From NCBI RefSeq assembly GCF_001020985.1, contig NZ_CP011542.1:2108001-2172000 (forward strand): a stretch of DNA of 64,000 bases, given 5' to 3'. The position numbers and the translations under genes are program-made. Shown one piece after another: positions 54,197-62,126 of the stretch (position 1 is the stretch's first letter; each line of letters starts with the position of its first letter). Below the pieces are notes generated by a model. It was not told the DNA's origin and made no database searches. It worked only from the letters and a program-made list of their open reading frames with translations. The DNA is from Corynebacterium mustelae (GTDB lineage Bacteria; Actinomycetota; Actinomycetes; Mycobacteriales; Mycobacteriaceae).

Positions 54197-57100
54197 TCAG
54201 TGAAGTCCACGCCGAAAGCGTTCTGCGTCCTCCTCATGCCGTCGTGCCTCGCGTTCATACTCGACAGCGAGATCTCTAAACATTCGAGCCACTCGAGGTG
54301 CGGTGTCAACGAACGCTTGTGCTTTAGCGCGATAGTCCGCAGCAAGCCTGAGCTCCTGATCACCGCCGTCTTCCAAGCCACGACTAGTAACTCCACGACT
54401 ATTAAAGATGTGAAGGTACAAACCGGTTTCAATGTGATCCAGCTGCTTTTCCTCAATAAGATCCCGCACGACTTTTCCTGGCCAAGTACCGTCAGGGTCC
54501 GGTGGGGTGTGGCCAAGAACCTGACCGACCTTTTGCAGACCGATCTCAGTCCGACCTCGTTCGGCCAAAAGCTTCATAGCACGATCAAGCCAGACTCGAA
54601 GCGCCTCGGCATTCATGACGCCGTCGAAGAGTCCGGGCGGCGTATCCCAGACATTGAGCAGGAGATATGCATTTTTGGCAAGGGAATCGTCACATTGTTG
54701 TTCACCCTCTGGGTCTTCAGCACTATCCTCTTCCTCACTGCTCGGCTGAGCACGGTAAGCAGCACACACGATCTTGACAAACTTTGCAGGATCAGCAGCT
54801 AAACTTTCGGACAGCGCTGGGACTCTCGCGTTATAGCCAAGTGCCGAAAGGAAAAACCACTCTAGTTGAGCAAGACAATCAGGACCAAGGTGCTCGCGCA
54901 TAACTTCAAGGTAGTCAAAGACCCGCTGAAAATCATCAGATGATAGATGAGCAGTGACGGCTGGATTCTGATTTGCCGAGAGCCCTGCCAGCGCCCGCAC
55001 AAGGAGTTTTGCTGCTTGGGGACTCAACCCGTCCTTATCAATGCGGAAGAACCTGCTCATGAGATGTATAACGCTAGCGTGGCGGCCAACGTGGATCAAA
55101 TGATCAGCAATCTTCTCGATCTTATCAATATCTTGCCCCAAGACGATTGGCTGGAATTCCATCCAGTACCTAACCCGAAGATCAGGGTCTGCGTCAACCA
55201 GAGACCATACCTCTGCAAGGTTGTCTCTCGCGACAACCAGGAGCCGAACGCGTTGGTCGACCGTAAGATCATTTTGCTTAAGAAGACTCGTGACCAGATT
55301 GAAACCTTCAAGAGAATAGCGAGTTGAAAAATATGACATTGCAGCGCTGACGAGTTTCTGGTCATCGGACTTCAACCAACAGAGCAATTCATCTTCGTGT
55401 GAAAGGCAATTTTTTGCCAAGGCAATACCAACAGCCCCAGGCAACGACACGTCTCGTGCCAGTCGTATGATGGCGTCAAAACCACCCTCATCCTCGATCT
55501 TCTTTACGGCTTCGACGCGTTGGCGCTCAAGCTCACGTTCATAAGCTTCATAATCATCTGGTCGACAACAACCAATATGCGGAGTCCATGATTGAAAGAG
55601 CCCGATCAATCGAACATAAGCAGTGTTCGGCTGGTATCGTGCTGCCAGTGCATCGAGCTTGCCGAGCTCCTCGTCGGGAAGCGCCCAGTCAGCATCCGGA
55701 AACTCACGATGGTGGCTGACAAGGTCCACTAGGGCTCGCCACACAACTTCTCGAAAGTCAGCTGTAGACTGCGTCTGGTCAGCCATTGATTCGAGAGCAT
55801 CCACCACTCGCACTCGATCTGCTAGCGGTAGCATGTCTGTGTGGGAAAGGATCGTTGACCAGCGCTGAGAATCCTCACCAGCATCCTCGATGCAACGCTC
55901 CACCGCAACTGTCGTCATCTTACAAAATTCCGCGAACGTCACAGATCGTTTATCCGGTTTCCATAGTTGGAATACAGGGGTGCTAATCGGAAAATGAATC
56001 CCGTGCCGCTCAGGAAGTATACTGCATTCCAATTTCCAGGCAGCGTTGGGATATCTGCTACGCAACGTGTCAAGGACTTTAATCCGCCGATCAGGTTCCA
56101 CGGATGTGTCAGGATGCCATGGACAAAATATCGCAGACAAAGATGCCGCAGGGCGATTAGCATTCCGGCCACCCGGATCGATCTCGTCGAGGCGTGTTAA
56201 GAGATCAACAGCACGTCCGAAGTGATCGGGGGACCATGACACGCGTTCAAGAGCCCAAAGCAGATTAGTGTGGGGAGTACCACTCGAGAAGATTCCCGTT
56301 TCCTCCACGTTATCTTGGAACATGGTGGCTAACAGGGGTGTATCGCCCACTGTCGCTTCACTGACTGCTTCAAGGAAGCTGTCCGGTCCAGCTTCAGCGA
56401 GGAGGGGCAAGACGTCGGCTAATGATTGCCATGCTTTTCCGGTACCGTCTTTCGATGCCCCTTGAAGAAGATTCCTAACCAGATAGTTTGCGAAGTCTGC
56501 CCCTGAAGCTCCATCCGACAACTGGAGACTTTCGCCGAGCGTCCCTAATATGGCCAGCGACTGAGCCAGCCCGCCACGAAGATCACCAGAGTAATGACGA
56601 GTTTTGCCCTCAATCGATGCTCTCCACCGTTGATCCTGCGGTAGTTCGATGGCTGGATCAACCTCTCCGAGAACTATCTCGACAACAGTCTCGAACCTCT
56701 TCATATCGTCGCGAGTTAACTTTGGCATCAACAGTATCCAAGCATCCACCGGTGAGACAAGATGCCAAGTTTCGCCAGTACGAATTATTAGAGGATCGCC
56801 AGGATCGTCGGCTATTCCTGTGATCTTGTCTCTAAAAAACTCGTAGTCGATTCCCGTGAGCTCTTCCAGTATCGAACGATCCCCTTTTTCGTTGTCTCCC
56901 CAAGAGCCAGCTAAAAGAATCGATCGGAAGTTTCGAGATGGACTCGTATCAGCCCAGATTGGTCGATGCAGCACGGCCTTTACAGCCAAGTTTCGCCGCA
57001 GAGCAGTCAAGCTTCGCCTTGCGAGTCTACCAAGTTCAACGGCTCTATCTCTGTCGGCAACCCCAGCACTTATCAGCGATTCCGCTACCTCAGAAGCGTC

Positions 57101-58015
57101 CAACGCGGGGAGTTTAACGTCGGAGCCTTCATTGGAAACAACTGGTACAAAGAAGACGTGTACAGTCTCGGTGGGAATCTCGCTTACCAATTGCGGCGTG
57201 AGAGGGACCAAAATGAGCGGTTGGGGCGAGACCGTCAACTGCCTCCATGTGGATACATCATCGACAAATGCAAGTCGTGCCAGCATCTGTCCGCTACCTT
57301 GTTCATCAAGACTGACAGCGACCGCAGCAATAAAAGCACATACTTCTTCAATCGAAGGACCAGCAATTGTAGTGGTAGAACCGGATGAACTGAGCTTCTT
57401 TTCGAGATCTTTTAAGGTACCAGTTCGACCAGCGAGTAGGACTTCCGGCGTCAACTTCGGATCTGTTTGATTTTTCCAGTCACGCCACCAAGTTAAGCCA
57501 GTACGAAGCCCGTATGGCGACAACCCATGTTCCTCGGAAAGCCACGCCCAAGTGATAGGTGCTGCTTCAAGCCAAGTCTCAATGTCATCAAGTCCGAAAG
57601 CCCTGACATCTTTCCAGACTCGGTCCTCTCGCTTACTTTTAGCCCAGTTATCCCGATCTGTCCAGGGACGCAGGATCACTTCAATATAGGTGCATTTAGC
57701 GGTTGGCGTACCATCTGGAGTGTCCGCCCGCTTAGAATAATCGTGGTCAGCTTTCTTGTTAGGGCTGGAATTAACCGACAGCTCCCATACCGACAAACCT
57801 TTTGGAACCCAAGGTGTTGCTTCGGTCACCCGCACAGAGCCGTCCCAACCACCGGCCGCCACACCGTCGCCTGCGGGCATCCCTAGTTGGATTACCCCCG
57901 GTGTCGTTTCAAGGATTAGCCGACGAAGTAGACGTGGGAATTCAGACTCTGAATTCCGAGTATCAGCCCAGTTTTTGAGCTTATTTCGGTCAATATGGCC
58001 TGCTCTATGACTCAC
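54197..58015 (-). CDS. 1272-aa protein: PD-(D/E)xK-like head, degenerate NTPase middle, helical-repeat tail; candidate defence gene
   Basis: GTG 58015 (MSHRAGHIDRNKLKNW) is preferred over ATG 58033 because GGAGG lies 8 nt before it. The N-terminal ~170 residues show GDGVAAGGWDGSV, SVWELSVN and KKADHDYSKR, giving Asp58, Glu78 and Lys88 in the order of a restriction-endonuclease fold, followed by a TYIEVILRPWTDRDNWAKSK strand and WKDVRAFGLDDIETWLE. The middle has STTTIAGPSIEEVCAFIAAV, where a STAND-type P-loop would sit, but GK(T/S) is absent. From about 450 onward it is helical repeats, with a charged tail EREARRHEEDAERFRRGLH. I recall similar large single-gene proteins in defence islands but know no name for them. 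No CGTCGAMAAGC motif occurs in it, which fits recent acquisition. Confidence 0.75.
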   Translation of the reverse strand: MSHRAGHIDRNKLKNWADTRNSESEFPRLLRRLILETTPGVIQLGMPAGDGVAAGGWDGSVRVTEATPWVPKGLSVWELSVNSSPNKKADHDYSKRADTPDGTPTAKCTYIEVILRPWTDRDNWAKSKREDRVWKDVRAFGLDDIETWLEAAPITWAWLSEEHGLSPYGLRTGLTWWRDWKNQTDPKLTPEVLLAGRTGTLKDLEKKLSSSGSTTTIAGPSIEEVCAFIAAVAVSLDEQGSGQMLARLAFVDDVSTWRQLTVSPQPLILVPLTPQLVSEIPTETVHVFFVPVVSNEGSDVKLPALDASEVAESLISAGVADRDRAVELGRLARRSLTALRRNLAVKAVLHRPIWADTSPSRNFRSILLAGSWGDNEKGDRSILEELTGIDYEFFRDKITGIADDPGDPLIIRTGETWHLVSPVDAWILLMPKLTRDDMKRFETVVEIVLGEVDPAIELPQDQRWRASIEGKTRHYSGDLRGGLAQSLAILGTLGESLQLSDGASGADFANYLVRNLLQGASKDGTGKAWQSLADVLPLLAEAGPDSFLEAVSEATVGDTPLLATMFQDNVEETGIFSSGTPHTNLLWALERVSWSPDHFGRAVDLLTRLDEIDPGGRNANRPAASLSAIFCPWHPDTSVEPDRRIKVLDTLRSRYPNAAWKLECSILPERHGIHFPISTPVFQLWKPDKRSVTFAEFCKMTTVAVERCIEDAGEDSQRWSTILSHTDMLPLADRVRVVDALESMADQTQSTADFREVVWRALVDLVSHHREFPDADWALPDEELGKLDALAARYQPNTAYVRLIGLFQSWTPHIGCCRPDDYEAYERELERQRVEAVKKIEDEGGFDAIIRLARDVSLPGAVGIALAKNCLSHEDELLCWLKSDDQKLVSAAMSYFSTRYSLEGFNLVTSLLKQNDLTVDQRVRLLVVARDNLAEVWSLVDADPDLRVRYWMEFQPIVLGQDIDKIEKIADHLIHVGRHASVIHLMSRFFRIDKDGLSPQAAKLLVRALAGLSANQNPAVTAHLSSDDFQRVFDYLEVMREHLGPDCLAQLEWFFLSALGYNARVPALSESLAADPAKFVKIVCAAYRAQPSSEEEDSAEDPEGEQQCDDSLAKNAYLLLNVWDTPPGLFDGVMNAEALRVWLDRAMKLLAERGRTEIGLQKVGQVLGHTPPDPDGTWPGKVVRDLIEEKQLDHIETGLYLHIFNSRGVTSRGLEDGGDQELRLAADYRAKAQAFVDTAPRVARMFRDLAVEYEREARRHEEDAERFRRGLH

Positions 58016-58154
58016 GGGATATGCCTCCAGCATCGCAAATTACTACTCATAAACTACGTTCGCCCCAGATTGAGCTTTAGAGAATTTTAATGAATAAATA
58101 ATTCCTTCTACCTAAACTCACAGTTCAGAGTTGTTTAGTGTCAGTTGAGCAATT

Positions 58155-58214
58155 GCGGAAGAGTGCTATCTGTGAACCTGGACCGCTACGTTTCAAATAA
58201 TGATACTCTTCCGC
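58155..58214. repeat. Perfect 10-bp inverted repeat upstream of the nuclease-like gene
   Basis: GCGGAAGAGT (58155-58164) and ACTCTTCCGC (58205-58214), 40 bp apart, with partly matching flanks GCTATC/GATACT. It lies 140 bp before the start of the large minus-strand gene; it could be a regulatory hairpin or the trace of an insertion boundary. Confidence 0.5.
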
Positions 58215-58366
58215 ACTCACCCAATTTGCACCCACCACCAACAAGCAAAACAAGACCTAGTACGCTTCTATTCCAATTTTCTTCAACCCTGAGTCCCCTA
58301 CCACGCCAAAAGTTGGGTACTCTCACGCGCATCAAAATATGAAGCACACCCAGCCCCCATCAGGGA

Positions 58367-58424
58367 CTCGACCAATCCGCCCCCAGCACCCCAGAAAACT
58401 TACCGCAACGCACCAAAAGTCGAG
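58367..58424. repeat. Short inverted-repeat element, copy 5
   Basis: 58 bp, right end AAAAGTCGAG intact, left end CTCGACCAAT partly degenerate, central GAAAAC at base 28. Confidence 0.65.
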
Positions 58425-58466
58425 CACACGAAAAACTAGAAGTCCCCTATCCCACCCCCAAAAGCC

Positions 58467-60212
58467 CTATTCACCAGCGACTATGGCGAGGATTTCTTGT
58501 GCTTTCTCGTTCCCCTTTTCCGCAAGCGCGTGCACGCCTGGGCATTCGTGCCCCCGGGCGGAGTGTGCGAACTTTTTCAACGCTGCGAGGATGGGGTCGT
58601 GCTGGGTGGGCCACAGGAGGAGGGCGTCGAGAAGCGGCCAGATTAGGGATAGCAGTCCGTCTTCGGCAAGCTGGGTGAAAGGCGCAATGAGGGGTTTTAC
58701 GTCGCCTAACTCGGTGGTCCAGTTGTAGTACACCCAGTCGGGGACACCGGGCAGAAGTAGTCCGCGTGACCATGCAAGATAAACCTGTTCGTAGACTTTC
58801 TGGCGTTTGGGGCGGGAAAGGAGTCCGAGGAAGTTGATAGCGACCGGCGGTTCGAGTGGTTTTGTGGCGGCGGCGATGCGCTCCATGTTGTCTAGGGTGG
58901 GTCGGAGCAGGTTGTGGTAGCTGGGATATTCGTACTCCCCTGTCGCCGCGTCGACGAGCCAGTCGGGGTAGGTGATGGGCGCGGGCACCCATGTGTTGCC
59001 GTCGAGGCAGAGTCCGGGTTCGCGGATGGGGTCGTTCAGGTAGCGTTCCAGAAGCGGCGGAAGATCCCTGTGGCCTGCGGGTTCGAGGTTGAGGCGGGTG
59101 AGTGCGGGGATCAGGTCGGCGAGTTCGACGTCGTCGGTGATCCGTGTGGCGAGGTCCGCTACGCTGATGCTGCCGTCGGGGTACGTGGGCGCATCAAGCT
59201 TTTCGACGCCGCCACCAACCGGTTCCGGCTCCCACAGCGGTGGTGCAGGAACCCACGGATAAATGTCGGGCGTATACTCGCCTGTCATCTCTAAAGCAAG
59301 GGCTGCTATGTGGGGGTTTGGGTGCTCACAGAGGTGAGTAACATCCACACGTGCACCTTTGATTGCACGCAATGCTTTTAAGAGGACCCGCTGATTTTTC
59401 ACATGAACGCACGGAATAACTATTTCTTCGCGCTGGTCTGGGGTGAGCAGCGGAAGGATTGGGAGGGCAAGTTTTTCAATGACGGATGTTTCCGCCTTCG
59501 CAGCCAAAGCCACAATCTGTGGGTAGAAGGAGTAAAGCGTGCTGGGGGTGGGTGAAAAATGCTGGTTAAGTAGGTCAATCCATGGTTTTGCTTTGGGTGC
59601 GATGTCGAGGATCTCAAACACCAGACGCACCCCATCGGGGTGGGTGGCTAGTTTGTGTTGCAATGCTTGGGTGTTGGGGTGGGACACAATCTCAGGGCGG
59701 ATTGCTTGCTCAAGGAAGCGGTGGTCCTCAGCTGGGGTTTCGTCAAGCCATTCGCGTAGAAACCCAGTGTGCGTGGTGGGAGCAATACCGAAGCGCTCGC
59801 AGAGGTGGAACGCGTCGCGTGGGTACAGCGGCGGGTGATCTATCGACCACCATGCGGCACAAAACTTTTCCACAAAACCACGACCCCGAGACTCAAGGAC
59901 TGCGGCGATGGTGTCGAGATCATCACCATCTACTATTTCGGCTGCACGCACAGGGCCTACGCCTAGGCGCACCGCAAACAGCGCAAGCTTCGCGGTATCC
60001 ACACCAGGTGCGTTGACGGTTGCCCAACAGTTTTCTTCAACCTCTTCAGTGTAAAACCACTTCCCAGTGTGCAGCCCTTGAAGTGCTAGTTTTTGCTGCT
60101 CAGGAGTGCCCAACGGAAGTGTGGGAGCCTGCGCGATGGGGGCGTTATCCCACCCCAGTTCGCGGAAAACTTCAACAGCCTGATGAAGGTGCGGATTAAT
60201 GGATGCGTGCAC
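58467..60212 (-). CDS. Array paralog A12: shortened helical-repeat protein
   Basis: 581 aa from GTG 60212 (MHASINPHLHQAVEVFRELG), with GGAAGGGGAG upstream. The N-terminal block (LPLGTPEQQKLALQGLHTG) and C-terminal block (RGLLLPGVPDWVYYN, LLSLIWPLLDALLLW near 520) are typical. After LWEPEPVGGGVEKLDAPTYP near 325 the CLLSEPSFVDLS block of other copies is missing, about 200 residues less than A3. It is a stable, in-frame internal deletion or a primitive short form. A12 lies apart from the array and divergent from the next gene. Confidence 0.87.
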   Translation of the reverse strand: MHASINPHLHQAVEVFRELGWDNAPIAQAPTLPLGTPEQQKLALQGLHTGKWFYTEEVEENCWATVNAPGVDTAKLALFAVRLGVGPVRAAEIVDGDDLDTIAAVLESRGRGFVEKFCAAWWSIDHPPLYPRDAFHLCERFGIAPTTHTGFLREWLDETPAEDHRFLEQAIRPEIVSHPNTQALQHKLATHPDGVRLVFEILDIAPKAKPWIDLLNQHFSPTPSTLYSFYPQIVALAAKAETSVIEKLALPILPLLTPDQREEIVIPCVHVKNQRVLLKALRAIKGARVDVTHLCEHPNPHIAALALEMTGEYTPDIYPWVPAPPLWEPEPVGGGVEKLDAPTYPDGSISVADLATRITDDVELADLIPALTRLNLEPAGHRDLPPLLERYLNDPIREPGLCLDGNTWVPAPITYPDWLVDAATGEYEYPSYHNLLRPTLDNMERIAAATKPLEPPVAINFLGLLSRPKRQKVYEQVYLAWSRGLLLPGVPDWVYYNWTTELGDVKPLIAPFTQLAEDGLLSLIWPLLDALLLWPTQHDPILAALKKFAHSARGHECPGVHALAEKGNEKAQEILAIVAGE

Positions 60213-60279
60213 AGCGCTCCCCTTCCAATCTCAACAAAAATAGCCGCAGTAGGATTTTACCCGTGCCATACTGTTGTGC

Positions 60280-61020
60280 ATGGATGAGATTTGTCGCTTG
60301 CTTTCTGCTCTTGGGATCACTCCTGTTCCCCTGTGGCCGGAAGGCGTGTGGTGCGAAATTGATGGCACGGAAATAGAAATCCACACAGATAGCGAACACT
60401 CTTTCACCTATGTGACCACCTCCTACCCACCAGGAAAGTCCCGCCATGACCTTTCACCCGAAGGCTTAAACTCGGCAAACAACGCCGAACCAGTGGCAGC
60501 ACACACCCGCAACGGGCTCCGTCTCAGCCTCATCGGCACCCCCACCCGCGATACTCTCCAGTGGGCACTGGCCACCATCACCACCGAACGCAACGGCACC
60601 ACCACAATCCCACTACCGAAAGTGCCGCCCATTGAGGAACAACGCTTAAAAGTAGGCGCTGCCCTCTGCGGACGCACCACATACTCCAGTGCAGACACAC
60701 ACGAATTGTTAGAAGCACTGAAAGGCAAGGACCTGGAGGTGTTTCCCCACCATATTCAACTCGACCATTTGGAACGCGAAGGGATACGTGAGTGGTACGA
60801 TCCTGTGGCTGTCGCGCGATGGGTTGCTGAGCAAAATTGTCATTTCCCACTCGGATTTTTCACTTTCGATGTCGATGACACCTTCATGTGGAAAGGCCTA
60901 ACCATCGCCATTCCGCTCACCGCTGATCTTTCACTCACTGAGCTTTCCCACCAGATTGAGATAGCCAACACCTGGTTTGATACCGCAGACCGTATGTTTA
61001 AAAAAGAGTTCTGGGATTAG
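60280..61020 (+). CDS. Hypothetical protein with two YbjN-like halves
   Basis: 246 aa from ATG 60280 (MDEICRLLSALGITPVPLWP); CATACT at 60267-60272 ends 7 nt upstream, so leaderless. N-half: GVWCEIDGTEIEIHTDSEHS, SFTYVTTSYPPG, LSLIGTPTRDTLQWALATIT. C-half: FPLGFFTFDVDDTFMWKGLT, IAIPLTADLSLTELSHQIEI, ending in a helix with WFDTADRMFKKEFWD. The strand-strand-strand-helix order in each half recalls the YbjN/type III chaperone fold, only as a visual impression. Divergent from A12 with a shared 67-bp control region. Confidence 0.7.
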   Translation: MDEICRLLSALGITPVPLWPEGVWCEIDGTEIEIHTDSEHSFTYVTTSYPPGKSRHDLSPEGLNSANNAEPVAAHTRNGLRLSLIGTPTRDTLQWALATITTERNGTTTIPLPKVPPIEEQRLKVGAALCGRTTYSSADTHELLEALKGKDLEVFPHHIQLDHLEREGIREWYDPVAVARWVAEQNCHFPLGFFTFDVDDTFMWKGLTIAIPLTADLSLTELSHQIEIANTWFDTADRMFKKEFWD

Positions 61021-61129
61021 CCTCTTTACCCATTGGTTTCCCCATTCCAATATTTTCGCCCATCTCCCTGTGCTAGCATCTATTTTCGGTGAGGCGCCGC
61101 GAAATATCGGCAGGTTTTCGTTACTGCAA

Positions 61130-61272
61130 TGACACCCTCAGGTTAAAGGTTCACGGATCCACTTTCCTCACCACATCAAGCATTTTCGCCTTGGGAAGGT
61201 GGAAGAAAAATTGGGCTATGAAGAGTTTTTTCGTCGTTTCGACTTTTCACGGATTCTCTCATTCGCTCCATG
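61130..61272 (+). pseudogene. Possible gene remnant coupled to the following gene
   Basis: An open stretch without a start codon encodes FPHHIKHFRLGKVEEKLGYE EFFRRFDFSRILSFAP and stops at TGA 61271-61273, overlapping the next ATG (ATGA). The natural-looking C-terminus and the coupled junction suggest the 3' end of a lost upstream gene. No family can be assigned. Confidence 0.3.
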
Positions 61273-61605
61273 ACCATCGAATACGGTGAGCGGGGAGACA
61301 CTACGTTTGCCATCACCATATTTTCCCAGGAAGATTCTGCACCTAATCACACATGGAAAACTGTAAAACTAATACTTCACGGCGTTCATTCTTTCAGGCT
61401 GGTAAAGCACGAAAACGTGTGCGGTAACCTCATTTCGAACGGGATCACGGTGGTTGAGGATTCGGGTGTGATTGGCCTCGACTTGGGTGAGGTTGAGCCG
61501 CCACCGCGCACGAAGTGTGAGCTCACTGCCAGTGATTGCTTTGTTCTTGGCACGCGTCTTGACTTTGTTGTAACAGGTGAAACCCCCTCAACGTCCACTA
61601 CATAA
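61270..61605 (+). CDS. Small beta-rich hypothetical protein
   Basis: 111 aa, alternating strands: TTFAITIFSQED, WKTVKLILHGVHSFRLVKHE, GNLISNGITVVEDSGVIGLD, CFVLGTRLDFVVTGE. Size and fold type are those of many one-domain immunity proteins, but I cannot assign it to a named one. Its start overlaps the stop of a broken upstream frame. Confidence 0.55.
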   Translation: MTIEYGERGDTTFAITIFSQEDSAPNHTWKTVKLILHGVHSFRLVKHENVCGNLISNGITVVEDSGVIGLDLGEVEPPPRTKCELTASDCFVLGTRLDFVVTGETPSTSTT

Positions 61606-61891
61606 ACGAAAACATATCCACGCCCCTGGTTTTTGCTTCTATGTTCTGCCACGGGGTGATCGCTGTCGGTAATAATCCGCCGCAGATTTCATCACGAAGA
61701 TTTCCCAAAAGTTTCTAAATGCGGTTCTGTGACGCGCCCTAACGATCTCCAGCTGATTACATTAAAGCGAGTTTTAGCGGCGGTGATTGCTCACTTCTTC
61801 ACAACGTGCTTGTGACCACCAGCGAACACCGACGAGTTTCAACCTGTTGAGTTCCCTGTTACAGATTCGGCACGATCGCTGCATTCATACG

Positions 61892-61955
61892 CAACTCGAC
61901 TTTTGTGCATCACGCCGCCCGAAATCACGTCCTGGCACACGAATAAGTCGAGTTG
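61892..61955. repeat. Short inverted-repeat element, copy 6
   Basis: 64 bp bounded by CAACTCGACTTTT and AATAAGTCGAGTTG, with central GAAATCACG at base 27 from CTCGAC. Confidence 0.75.
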
Positions 61956-61962
61956 CCCGTTT

Positions 61963-62022
61963 GCTCGACTTTTCTCCTACATCCTCCCACGAATGGCGAG
62001 GGTTCCCGAGTATAGGTCGAGC
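61963..62022. repeat. Short inverted-repeat element, copy 7
   Basis: 60 bp bounded by GCTCGACTTTT and GGTCGAGC, with central GAATGG. Starts 69 bp after copy 6. Confidence 0.7.
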
Positions 62023-62031
62023 ACCCCTGCG

Positions 62032-62091
62032 ACTCGACTTTTTCATGCCTACAACCAGAACCCTGGGAAGGATCAGAGCAATAAGTCGAGT
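62032..62091. repeat. Short inverted-repeat element, copy 8
   Basis: 60 bp bounded by ACTCGACTTTTT and AATAAGTCGAGT, with central GAACCC. Starts 69 bp after copy 7, making a regular tandem of three. Confidence 0.7.
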
Positions 62092-62126
62092 TCCCTCGTA
62101 AAAACGAAAATCTAGAGCACGCGCAT

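Larger units (their letters stand above)
58016..58466. other. Non-coding gap between the nuclease-like gene and A12
   Basis: 451 bp with no convincing frame. It holds the 10-bp inverted repeat at 58155-58214, one CTCGACTTTT-family element, and between them ACCCAATTT...AAAAGTTGGGT (58217-58317), a looser inverted pair of similar design. Confidence 0.5.
61606..62126. other. Non-coding gap with a tandem trio of inverted-repeat elements
   Basis: 521 bp. No convincing gene; a short frame at 61640-61715 (HGVIAVGNNPPQIS) is too small to call. Three CTCGACTTTT-family elements occupy 61892-62091, their left ends exactly 69 bp apart. Confidence 0.5.

Noticed and set aside
61892..62091. CRISPR or minisatellite with 69-bp period
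   Set aside because: Each unit is itself an inverted-repeat element with different interior, and the same element occurs singly or in irregular pairs elsewhere.
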